A stretch of DNA of 5,027 nucleotides. Origin: an uncultured Eubacteriales bacterium (GTDB taxonomy: Bacteria; Bacillota; Clostridia; Peptostreptococcales; Anaerovoracaceae). Position numbers and translations under genes: made by a program. The notes under the pieces were generated by a model. That model did not search any database. It was not told where the DNA came from and saw only the letters and a list, made by a program, of their open reading frames with translations. This document shows positions 1 through 5,027 of this stretch, piece by piece (the first letter of the stretch is position 1; every line of letters begins with the position of its first letter). The stretch covers positions 1-5,027 of the forward strand of contig URWB01000141.1 in NCBI GenBank assembly GCA_900551415.1, written 5' to 3'.

Positions 1-248
1 CCGGCTATACGGTTTTCCGTTTTGATGATAAGGTCATTCGTTTTCGCGCACCGTATTCGCTAGAACGATATACGGCAGTCAAGGAATGGGATCACGGTTA
101 TCTGGTGGTTATGGCAAAGTATAAGCACAATGACAAACCGGAAGAAGAGTACATTGATCTTGCGCCCATCCTCCAGAACCTGTATTTTGATGCGGACGCG
201 GTTTTATCGCAGATTAAAGGGGTGCAGATAGCAGATGGTAGACATTAA
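1..248 (+). CDS. Unrecognised protein, C-terminal 81 residues (5' end outside window)
   Basis: An open frame enters from the left edge (first full codon at base 3) and ends at TAA 246-248. The visible part begins GYTVFRFDDKVIRF and includes an acidic, aromatic stretch ending in EEEYIDLAPILQNLYFDAD. There is no signal peptide, membrane segment or catalytic motif in view. The frame is open for all 82 codons and codon use looks normal, which supports a real gene. Its stop overlaps the next gene by 14 bases, so the two are probably translationally coupled and co-transcribed. I do not recognise the family. The small size and packing suggest an accessory cargo gene of the conjugative element rather than a core transfer gene, but that is inference from context. 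Confidence 0.7.
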   Translation, partial: GYTVFRFDDKVIRFRAPYSLERYTAVKEWDHGYLVVMAKYKHNDKPEEEYIDLAPILQNLYFDADAVLSQIKGVQIADGRH

Positions 249-474
249 AAAGATTGCCGATGAAGCGGAAATGATTGTAAACGGCTATGCGTTTAGCCTA
301 TGCCCGGAAGGATACCGCGTTTTGAACCTGAATTGTCCGGACAAGGCGACTGTCTTTTCACCCGATATGGATGTGCTGGAAACGAGCATGGATGATATTG
401 AAATCCATATTGTTAAAGGATATCTGAAAAAGAACCTGCAATTCATGGAGGATGAAGATGCCGAAATACTATGA
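235..474 (+). CDS. Small acidic protein of unknown function (79 aa)
   Basis: This 79-residue protein begins MVDIKKIADEAEMIVNGY and ends with the acidic tail MEDEDAEIL. The ATG at 235 lies inside the end of the preceding gene, and an AAAGGGG stretch at 216-222 could serve as a somewhat distant ribosome binding site. Its 3' end overlaps the start of the next gene by 17 bases, so the three genes here form one compact unit. There is no visible enzyme motif, DNA-binding helix-turn-helix or membrane segment. The protein is strongly acidic, as many antitoxins are, but acidity alone does not establish that role. The family is not recognised. It is called real because of the operon packing and the intact frame. 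Confidence 0.7.
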   Translation: MVDIKKIADEAEMIVNGYAFSLCPEGYRVLNLNCPDKATVFSPDMDVLETSMDDIEIHIVKGYLKKNLQFMEDEDAEIL

Positions 475-739
475 GTTTAAGGTTGCAGGATATTATCTGT
501 ATTTCACGTCATACTGCGTTATTGAGTGTATGCACGTTCATGCCAGCGACAGAAAACTGACAGAGACGGGATCGGCGAAGTTCTTTGTAAGGGATAACGG
601 AGATACGGTGATACAAAACAGGGGTATATTGAATGATAGAGAAATTGGTAGAATACGGGCTTTTATCAAGCAAAATTATCAGGAAATGTACTTAAAATGG
701 TCTGAATACAGCCGCGAAGGGTTTTACGAAAAGAACTGA
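458..739 (+). CDS. DUF4160-like protein (93 aa)
   Basis: The protein begins MPKYYEFKVAGYYLYFTSY, carries an HVH motif at residues 26-28 (in CMHVHASD), a middle strand AKFFVRDNGD, and a helical C-terminal half containing RGILNDREIGRIRAFIKQN and LKWSEY. This order (aromatic strand, HVH, a.F.v.., G.L..rE...I..fi..N...l...W) is the pattern of DUF4160 proteins, whose biochemical function is not established. In many genomes DUF4160 genes sit next to a DUF2442 gene and have been suspected to form toxin-antitoxin-like pairs; the neighbour here is not obviously DUF2442. The ATG at 458 is chosen because GGAGG (447-451) lies 6 bases upstream. The alternative ATG at 452 directly abuts GGAGG and would add only MK. 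An intrinsic terminator follows 7 bases after the stop. Confidence 0.72.
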   Translation: MPKYYEFKVAGYYLYFTSYCVIECMHVHASDRKLTETGSAKFFVRDNGDTVIQNRGILNDREIGRIRAFIKQNYQEMYLKWSEYSREGFYEKN

Positions 740-746
740 ATAATGG

Positions 747-783
747 AAAAGAACTTCTGAAAGGCTTTGGAAGTTCTTTTTTT
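747..783 (+). terminator. Intrinsic terminator after the DUF4160-like gene
   Basis: An 11-bp perfect stem is formed by AAAAGAACTTC (747-757) and GAAGTTCTTTT (770-780) around a 12-base loop, and the T run continues to 783. This is a typical Rho-independent terminator. It ends the three-gene unit upstream and lies only 30 bases before the pcfB start codon, so pcfB is either read through this site or has a promoter tucked into or upstream of the hairpin. Confidence 0.85.
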
Positions 784-813
784 GTCTGCAAATAGAAAGA
801 GGAGAGGTGAAGG

Positions 814-1278
814 ATGCAGGAGGAGGTCGAGCAGAAAAGCCTGACCCTGACGGTCAACGCGGCGAAGATGACCGCACGTTTGTTTCGCGCGGCAATCGCC
901 AAGTATGTGGCGCACAAGAAGGAGAAGAAGCACGATGCGCAGACGGGTGTGCGCTATGTGGGCAGGCAGTCGGTCAAAAAGCTGGTCGGGCAGAATCAGG
1001 GCGTGAGCAACGTGGAACTGAGCGGCGAGGATATCAAAGCCTTTGAGCGCGTGGCGCGCAAATACGGCGTGGATTATGCGGTGAAGAAGGTGAAAGGCGA
1101 TGCGCCCAGGTTCCTGATTTTCTTCAAGGCGCGGGATGCGGACGCGCTGAATGCGGCGCTGTCCGAATACACCGATCAGAAAATGCGCGGCAAAGAACAT
1201 TCCAAGCTGCGGGAGAAACTGCGCGCGCCGATTGAGCAGATTATCACGCATAAGAAGCAGCGGGAGCAGAGCCGATGA
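814..1278 (+). CDS. pcfB: PcfB family (DUF3801) conjugation accessory protein
   Basis: This 154-residue protein is rich in Lys and Arg. It starts with a segment of the type SLTLTVNAAKMTARLFRAAI, continues with VRYVGRQSVKKLVGQNQGV, and ends in a basic helical tail. This is the DUF3801/PcfB pattern found just before virD4 in Tn1549-like ICEs of Bacillota. In enterococcal plasmid pCF10, PcfB works with the VirD4-type protein PcfC in presenting the relaxase-DNA substrate to the secretion channel; the role here is transferred by family. AGGAG at 800-804 lies 9 bases before the ATG at 814. The stop overlaps the virD4 start as ATGA (1275-1278), which implies translational coupling and matches the expected partnership. 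Base composition is clearly more GC-rich than the genes to the left. The gene appears complete. Confidence 0.88.
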   Translation: MQEEVEQKSLTLTVNAAKMTARLFRAAIAKYVAHKKEKKHDAQTGVRYVGRQSVKKLVGQNQGVSNVELSGEDIKAFERVARKYGVDYAVKKVKGDAPRFLIFFKARDADALNAALSEYTDQKMRGKEHSKLREKLRAPIEQIITHKKQREQSR

Positions 1279-2279
1279 ACATCAAAAAGATTGTGCTGCG
1301 CACGATGCCATATGTCTGCATTGCGCTGTACGGAACGAAAATCGGTCAGGCGTGGCGGCTGGCGGCGGGAACGGCGTTCGCCGAGAAGTTTCTGCATTGG
1401 GGCGACGGCTTCATGCAGGCGCTTGCGTCGCCGCTGCCGAGTTTTTACCCGCAGGATGTGCTGGTGGGCATAGCAATAGCGGCGGCGTTTTATGCGGCGG
1501 TCTATGTAAAGGGCAAAAACGCAAAGAAGTTCCGGCACAACGTCGAATACGGTTCGGCGCGCTGGGGGACGGCGAAGGACATCGCGCCTTACGCCGACCC
1601 CGTGTTTGCCAACAACATCATCCTGACGCAGACGGAAAGGCTGACCATGAACAGCCGCCCCAAAGACCCGCGGACGGCGCGAAACAAAAATGTGCTGGTG
1701 GTCGGCGGTTCGGGCAGCGGCAAGACGAGATTCTTCGTCAAACCGAACCTCATGCAGTGCGTGTCGGAGAAATACCCCTGTTCGTTCGTCGTGACTGACC
1801 CGAAAGGCAGCCTGATCGTCGAGTGCGGCAGGATGCTGCGGCATTTCAGCTACCGCATCAAGGTGATGAACACGATCAATTTTGCCAAGAGCATGCACTA
1901 TAATCCGCTGGCGTATATCCATAGCGAAAAGGACATCTTGAAACTGGTAAACTGCCTGATTGCCAATACGCGCGGCGAGGGCAAGGGCGGCGATCCATTT
2001 TGGGACAAATCAGAAGTGCTGCTCTACACGGCGCTGATCGGCTATCTGTGGCAGGAAGCGTTGGAGGAAGATCGCAACTTTGCGACGCTGATTGATATGA
2101 TCGGCAGTATGCAGACACGCGAGGATAACGAGGATTTCCGGAATCCGATTGACCTGATGTTTGAGGATTTGGAGCGGGAAAAGCCGGATTGCTTCGCGGT
2201 GCGCCAATATAAAAAATTCAAGCTGGCGGCGGGAGTTGTATGCTCTAAGTACCCTCTTAATCACGAGATTTTCTCATGA
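1275..2279 (+). CDS. virD4: VirD4-type (TraG family) coupling protein, truncated by an inserted element
   Basis: VirD4-type coupling ATPases link the relaxase-DNA complex to the type IV secretion channel at the inner membrane. Visible are an N-terminal hydrophobic region, a clear membrane segment at about residues 62-78, a Walker A motif GGSGSGKT (144-151), the family strand VVTDPKGSL (172-180), HYNPLAYI (208-215) and PFWDKSE (241-247). Family members are usually about 550-600 residues long. This frame has 334, and after KLAAG (316-320) the sequence turns into 14 residues unrelated to VirD4 before TGA 2277-2279. The Walker B (LLDEFANIG-like) and the remaining motor motifs are absent from the window. 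The break coincides with the left end of a recombinase-bearing element, so this is a disrupted gene, not a natural short form. The product could still bind nucleotide and sit in the membrane but should not function as a motor. The start overlaps pcfB by 4 bases. Confidence 0.9.
   Translation: MNIKKIVLRTMPYVCIALYGTKIGQAWRLAAGTAFAEKFLHWGDGFMQALASPLPSFYPQDVLVGIAIAAAFYAAVYVKGKNAKKFRHNVEYGSARWGTAKDIAPYADPVFANNIILTQTERLTMNSRPKDPRTARNKNVLVVGGSGSGKTRFFVKPNLMQCVSEKYPCSFVVTDPKGSLIVECGRMLRHFSYRIKVMNTINFAKSMHYNPLAYIHSEKDILKLVNCLIANTRGEGKGGDPFWDKSEVLLYTALIGYLWQEALEEDRNFATLIDMIGSMQTREDNEDFRNPIDLMFEDLEREKPDCFAVRQYKKFKLAAGVVCSKYPLNHEIFS
2239..2244 (+). promoter_or_regulatory. Possible -10 box just inside the element's left end
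   Basis: TATGCT matches the sigma-A -10 consensus at 4 of 6 positions and lies about 5 bases inside the proposed boundary. Bases 16-17 upstream of it, in virD4, give only a poor -35 (TTCAAG, 2217-2222), so the integrated form would be weak. In Tn4451 a strong promoter for tnpX is made when the two ends join in the circle, the right end giving the -35. The same could apply here but needs the right end, which is not in the window. Confidence 0.3.
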
Positions 2280-2301
2280 TTAGTGAAGGCACTTAGAGCA
2301 T
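2240..2301 (+). repeat. Long imperfect palindrome at the element's left end; terminator-like, T run follows
   Basis: ATGCTCTAAGT (2240-2250) is exactly complementary to ACTTAGAGCAT (2291-2301). Two further pairs (2252-2253 with 2288-2289) extend the arm past one mismatch. Inside lies a second hairpin, TAATCACGAG (2258-2267) with CTCATGATTA (2273-2282), one mismatch, 5-base loop. T2301-T2305 form a short T run after the outer stem, so the whole can act as an intrinsic terminator for transcripts arriving from virD4. It contains the stop codon of the truncated virD4 and sits just before the recombinase RBS. It may alternatively or additionally be a recombinase-binding arrangement at the element end; the sequence alone does not decide. 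Confidence 0.75.
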
Positions 2302-2310
2302 TTTTCGTAA

Positions 2311-2316
2311 AGGAGG
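2311..2316 (+). promoter_or_regulatory. Ribosome binding site that fixes the recombinase start
   Basis: AGGAGG lies 8 bases before ATG 2325. It argues against the longer reading from GTG 2283, which would place initiation inside the right half of the palindrome and would add 14 residues not needed for the resolvase fold. Confidence 0.85.
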
Positions 2317-2324
2317 ACAACGAT

Positions 2325-4205
2325 ATGCTGAAAACGAAAATCACACCCCTCTATGAGCGGCTTTCTCGTGACGACGAGCTGCAAGGCGAAAGCAACTCCA
2401 TATCCAACCAAAAGCAGATGTTGGAGGACTACGCACGCCAGAATGGTTTTCCCAACCCTACGCACTTCACCGACGATGGAATTTCCGGCACCTGCTTTGA
2501 CCGTCCCGGTTTTAACGCTATGATGAAAGAGGTTGAAGCCGATCATGTAGAAGCGATTATCATCAAGGATATGAGCCGATTGGGACGCGACTATCTCAAG
2601 GTTGGGCAGATTATGGAGATTCTGCGCGTGAAAGGCGTTCGTCTAATCGCTATTAACGATGGTGTGGACAGCATCAGAGGCGATGATGATTTCACCCCTT
2701 TCCGCAACATTATGAATGAGTATTATGCGCGGGACACCAGCAAGAAAATCAAATCCGTATTCAAGGCTAAAGGCATGAGCGGTAAGCATTTGACCGGCAC
2801 TGTCCTTTATGGTTACCTTTGGGATGAAAGCCGAACGCATTGGCTGGTTGATGAGGAAGCCGCAGAAGTCGTGCGACGAATCTTTGCACTCACGATGGCG
2901 GGTTACGGTCCTTATCAGATTTCACAGATTTTGCAGCAGCAGAAAGTGGAAATCCCCTCCGTTCACCTTGCCCGTCATGGCGAGGGCGTGAACAGAGGGA
3001 AAAGCGTCAAGGATATTTACGGCTGGGGTTCTTCCACAATCGTCAATATCTTGAAGAAGCGCGAATACTTAGGGCATACTATCAATTTCAAAACCCGCAA
3101 GCATTTCAAGGACAAGAAAAGCCACTATGTTCCAGAGAGCGAGTGGACGATCTTTGAAAACACCCACGAAGCCATTATCGACCAAGAGACTTTTGACAAC
3201 GTGCAGCGCATCCGGGCGAATGTAAAACGCTACCCGGACGGCTGGGGCGAGGCGCACCCGCTGACCGGGCTGATGTATTGCGCCGATTGCGGCGGCAAGA
3301 TGTATGTCCACCGTACCTGTAACGGCAAGCGTATTCCGCAGTACACTTGCAGTCAGTACGGAAAATATCCTATTGGGATGCTTTGTGCCACGCAGCATCG
3401 AATCCGCGCCGAGGCGGTGCTTACTCTGATTGCCGATACCCTTCGGGCGATCGCGGACTATTCCAAGAACAACCGTATCGAGTTTGTCCAGACCGTTCAG
3501 GATGCGCAGACTGCACAGGAGGCAAGCGATATATCCAAGAAGAAAAAAAGGCTGACTGTGGCGCAGAAACGCACCGGAGAGCTGGAAAAGCTGATCTGCA
3601 AAATCTATGAAGATCATGTGCTGGGTAAACTGTCAGATGCCCGCTATGCCGCCCTTGACGCTCAATACGCTAAGGAGCAAAACGAACTGGAATGTGAGAT
3701 TGTACAGTTGGAAAAGGCGGTCAGCGGCTATGAGCAGAACCGTAAATCTGCCGAGAGATTTATCGCGCTGATCGACAAATATGAAAACTTTGATACGCTG
3801 ACAACGACCATGCTCAATGAGTTTGTAGAGAAAATCCTTGTCCACGAACGCGCCCGGAAAGGCAGTCAGGACACTACGCAGGAGGTCGAGATTTACTTTA
3901 ACTTTGTCGGAAAATATATGCCGCCCCACTTCGGAGAAGTGACGTTGACGCCGGAAGAACAGGAAGAATTGCGGAAACGTGAAGAACGCAAGGACAAGCT
4001 TCATCAAAACTATCTGCGCCGAAAAGCGAGCGGTGCGCAAAAGGCGTGGGAAAAACGGTACAACGCCAAGCGTAAAGCCCAAATAGAAGCTGCAAAAGCG
4101 GCGATCCGCGAGGAAGATATATCCAACGGCGTGTTTATCCCGGTTGGGCAGCTGCCGCAACAGGTGCCGCAGAAAGCACCAGTGCAGGCCCATGCAGCCG
4201 TATAA
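2325..4205 (+). CDS. Large serine recombinase (TnpX-like, DUF4368 C-terminus)
   Basis: This 626-residue site-specific recombinase would catalyse integration and excision of the element through a serine-linked DNA intermediate. The N-terminal resolvase domain (about 1-150) has YERLSRDD with catalytic Ser14 and Arg12, then DDGISGT (50-56) with RPGF (60-63) and KDMSRLGRD (81-89) with Arg85 and Arg88. A Recombinase domain follows (about 155-290, including YGWGSSTIVNILKKREYLG), then a zinc ribbon with Cys319, Cys322, Cys342 and Cys354, a Lys/Glu-rich coiled coil (about 400-475), and a DUF4368-type region with EIYFNFVGKY and a very basic helix (about 560-595). The length fits a complete TnpX-like enzyme. 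The start at ATG 2325 is set by AGGAGG 2311-2316. tnpV follows after 16 bases, so the two are likely co-transcribed. All catalytic and zinc-binding residues are present, so it is probably active. Confidence 0.93.
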   Translation: MLKTKITPLYERLSRDDELQGESNSISNQKQMLEDYARQNGFPNPTHFTDDGISGTCFDRPGFNAMMKEVEADHVEAIIIKDMSRLGRDYLKVGQIMEILRVKGVRLIAINDGVDSIRGDDDFTPFRNIMNEYYARDTSKKIKSVFKAKGMSGKHLTGTVLYGYLWDESRTHWLVDEEAAEVVRRIFALTMAGYGPYQISQILQQQKVEIPSVHLARHGEGVNRGKSVKDIYGWGSSTIVNILKKREYLGHTINFKTRKHFKDKKSHYVPESEWTIFENTHEAIIDQETFDNVQRIRANVKRYPDGWGEAHPLTGLMYCADCGGKMYVHRTCNGKRIPQYTCSQYGKYPIGMLCATQHRIRAEAVLTLIADTLRAIADYSKNNRIEFVQTVQDAQTAQEASDISKKKKRLTVAQKRTGELEKLICKIYEDHVLGKLSDARYAALDAQYAKEQNELECEIVQLEKAVSGYEQNRKSAERFIALIDKYENFDTLTTTMLNEFVEKILVHERARKGSQDTTQEVEIYFNFVGKYMPPHFGEVTLTPEEQEELRKREERKDKLHQNYLRRKASGAQKAWEKRYNAKRKAQIEAAKAAIREEDISNGVFIPVGQLPQQVPQKAPVQAHAAV

Positions 4206-4221
4206 GGAGAGGCGTAAACGT

Positions 4222-4587
4222 ATGAAAGGGTTGACTTATTCCCGTTGCGGGGATTACTATATTCCAGATTTGAAACTATCAGAGCAGGTTGGAACGCCTA
4301 TTGGAAAATATGGACGTATGCGAAAACAGTATTTGGAAAAGCACCGTCCTATTTTCTATAACAACCTGATTTTAACAGGACGATTATATCCGCACCTGTT
4401 GGAGATTGACAAGGCTGCAAACGAGCGCATGGACACGCTCATGCCACAGTTGATGGAAGCCGCAGGCGTGGATGAAGCGTTAAAAGCCGCAGATCAAATG
4501 CGATGGGTAGGCTTGATGAACACATTGAAAGCACAGGCTGAGGAAACGATATTGTCTGAATTGATTTTCGGTGAGGGGGGCGAATAA
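4222..4587 (+). CDS. tnpV: TnpV family transposon protein
   Basis: This 121-residue protein begins MKGLTYSRCGDYYIPDLKLS and contains GKYGRMRKQYLEKHRP (about 32-47), a Tyr-Pro-His-Leu helix and a C-terminal QAEETILSELI segment, which together are the TnpV pattern. TnpV is carried beside the tnpX recombinase in Tn4451 and related elements; it is a small accessory protein, sometimes compared with excisionases, and its exact role is not settled. AAGGAGA at 4204-4210 overlaps the recombinase stop and sits 11 bases before ATG 4222, so translation follows on from the recombinase. An in-frame extension upstream to 4144 would overlap the recombinase end by 62 bases, has unrelated composition and is not supported. 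The conserved Tyr-rich start fits family members that begin at MKGLTY or close variants. Confidence 0.9.
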   Translation: MKGLTYSRCGDYYIPDLKLSEQVGTPIGKYGRMRKQYLEKHRPIFYNNLILTGRLYPHLLEIDKAANERMDTLMPQLMEAAGVDEALKAADQMRWVGLMNTLKAQAEETILSELIFGEGGE

Positions 4588-4588
4588 G

Positions 4589-4891
4589 ATGCTGAGCTTT
4601 GATCGGATTTTGCAGGTCTTTGACGATATTCTCCGGCAAGACCCGCTGTATGAAGTCGTATCTACCAGCCACGGCTATACGTTGCTGGGATGGGAGCCGA
4701 ACCGTGAGGAATGGTACAGTGTCCTTCTGCTGGATACGCCGGAGGTCATGCTGGACGCGCTGATAGATGCCTATTCCAGCTATGTGGAAGAACAAATCAC
4801 AAATGGCGAACGTGATTTGAACGAAAAGGAGATTCAAGAGCTGGATGCACGGTGTCAAGAGTTGCGAGAGAAGTGCTTGCAGGACAAATAG
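4589..4891 (+). CDS. Acidic protein of unknown function next to tnpV (100 aa)
   Basis: The protein begins MLSFDRILQVFDDILRQDP, has a middle part with HGYTLLGWEPNREEWYS and LLDTPEVMLDALIDAY, and ends in a charged helix likely to form a short coiled coil (about 70-97). It is strongly acidic, has no Cys pair or catalytic motif that I can see, and no membrane segment. The ATG at 4589 is one base after the tnpV stop and has AGGGGGG (4574-4580) 8 bases upstream; the GTG at 4571 would overlap tnpV and lacks a better site. This one-base gap strongly suggests coupled expression with tnpV and the recombinase. The family is not recognised. Possible roles are an accessory recombination factor or a cargo protein; neither is shown by the sequence. 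Confidence 0.75.
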   Translation: MLSFDRILQVFDDILRQDPLYEVVSTSHGYTLLGWEPNREEWYSVLLLDTPEVMLDALIDAYSSYVEEQITNGERDLNEKEIQELDARCQELREKCLQDK

Positions 4892-4899
4892 GCATAGGA

Positions 4900-4928
4900 A
4901 AACGGAGGGTGTCAAACGCCCTCCGTTT
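4900..4928. terminator. Bidirectional terminator-like hairpin between convergent genes
   Basis: AAACGGAGGG (4900-4909) pairs perfectly with CCCTCCGTTT (4919-4928) around a 9-base loop. It lies between the end of the + strand operon and overlaps the last few codons and stop of the minus-strand gene. The T-rich stretch after the stem is modest on either side (TTTCGTTCAATTT to the right, TTTTCC read leftward), so termination may be incomplete, but its convergent location is just where a shared terminator is expected. Confidence 0.7.
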
Positions 4929-5027
4929 CGTTCAATTTGATTGCACCGTCAATAGCTCCCTCGATGATCGGTAAATACTGTTCCGGGCAGAGCTTTAACT
5001 TCTGTCCGACCCGCTGGCGCAGCTCGC
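4912..5027 (-). CDS. Unrecognised protein, C-terminal 38 residues (start outside window)
   Basis: On the minus strand an open frame enters from the right edge and ends at TGA (complement of 4912-4914). The visible tail includes ELRQRVGQKLKLCPEQYL and PIIEGAIDGAIKLNE, ending TEGV. The first part is basic and looks helical. It is supported by its uninterrupted frame to the window edge, ordinary codon use, convergent placement against the + strand operon and the shared hairpin at its end. No family can be assigned from 38 residues. Because it lies to the right of tnpV with no virD4 sequence in between, it is probably cargo of the inserted element. Confidence 0.6.
   Translation of the reverse strand, partial: ELRQRVGQKLKLCPEQYLPIIEGAIDGAIKLNETEGV

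Larger units (their letters stand above)
2233..5027 (+). mobile_element. Tn4451-like element with large serine recombinase, inserted in virD4 (right end outside window)
   Basis: The virD4 coding sequence is interrupted at about 2233-2235, right after codons for KLAAG, and is followed by a recombinase, tnpV and cargo. Elements of the Tn4451 type move through a TnpX-type large serine recombinase acting on a GA core dinucleotide; a GA is present at 2233-2234, compatible with this but short enough to be chance. The recombinase gene sits at the left end, as expected when it is the first gene of the element. The 3' part of virD4 does not appear before the window ends, so the element is longer than about 2.8 kb. 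The right boundary and the exact crossover are unknown. Confidence 0.75.

Noticed and set aside
628..660. Possible promoter (TTGAAT with AT-rich bases downstream) inside the DUF4160-like gene for pcfB
   Set aside because: The -10 match at proper spacing is poor and the site lies before a strong terminator.
724..1251. Long minus-strand frame opposite pcfB
   Set aside because: It is the antisense shadow of the GC-rich pcfB gene; the product is Leu/His/Arg-rich with no recognisable domain and no RBS context.
1176..1922. 248-codon minus-strand frame opposite virD4
   Set aside because: It lies fully under the well-supported VirD4 and PcfB frames, has a skewed Arg/His composition, and no domain is visible.
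2283..2324. Longer recombinase start at GTG 2283 (14 extra residues)
   Set aside because: It has no ribosome binding site, starts inside the palindrome, and the ATG at 2325 has AGGAGG at ideal spacing and begins directly before the resolvase fold.
3069..4193. Minus-strand frames opposite the recombinase
   Set aside because: The + strand recombinase is intact with all expected motifs, and the antisense products show no motif.
4144..4221. Longer tnpV start at 4144
   Set aside because: The extra 26 residues are Cys/Arg-rich, overlap the recombinase end in another frame, and are not part of the TnpV pattern; ATG 4222 has its own RBS.
1..5027. CRISPR array, tRNA or rRNA gene
   Set aside because: No regularly spaced direct repeats were seen, and no tRNA- or rRNA-like conserved segments were recognised in the short non-coding gaps.

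Overview
The window looks like part of an integrative and conjugative element (ICE) of the Tn1549 type, in the chromosome of a clostridial (Bacillota, probably gut Clostridia) host. The grounds are a PcfB/DUF3801 gene followed directly by a VirD4-type coupling-protein gene, strong AGGAGG-type ribosome binding sites, and a large serine recombinase plus TnpV of the Tn4451 family. The species cannot be named from this sequence.

Layout. (1) Positions 1-739 hold three small, closely packed genes on the + strand: the 3' end of an unrecognised gene, a 79-residue unrecognised acidic protein, and a DUF4160-like protein. A good intrinsic terminator (747-783) closes this group. (2) Positions 814-2234 hold pcfB and the first 320 codons of virD4, overlapping by ATGA, in visibly more GC-rich sequence. 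(3) At about 2233-2235 the virD4 reading frame leaves its family sequence. Fourteen unrelated codons follow, then a stop. From here on the DNA belongs to a second mobile element inserted in virD4. Its left end carries a 62-base imperfect palindrome followed by a T run, then a strong RBS and a 626-residue large serine recombinase, tnpV, and a 100-residue unrecognised protein, all apparently one operon. (4) A bidirectional terminator-like hairpin separates this operon from the 3' end of a gene on the minus strand that runs off the window. The right end of the inserted element and the rest of virD4 are not in the window.

How the parts fit. PcfB and VirD4 would normally recruit the relaxase-DNA substrate to the ICE's type IV secretion channel. 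Here the coupling protein is cut before the rest of its ATPase domain, so conjugation of the outer ICE should be blocked until the inner element excises precisely. The recombinase, perhaps helped by TnpV, is the enzyme expected to do this. The most interesting local structure is the inner element's left end. A possible -10 box lies just inside the boundary, and the predicted transcription start would fall immediately after the left arm of the terminator-like palindrome. Read-through transcripts from virD4 would then be terminated, while transcripts begun at a circle-junction promoter would escape. This is an inference from base positions and has not been tested.
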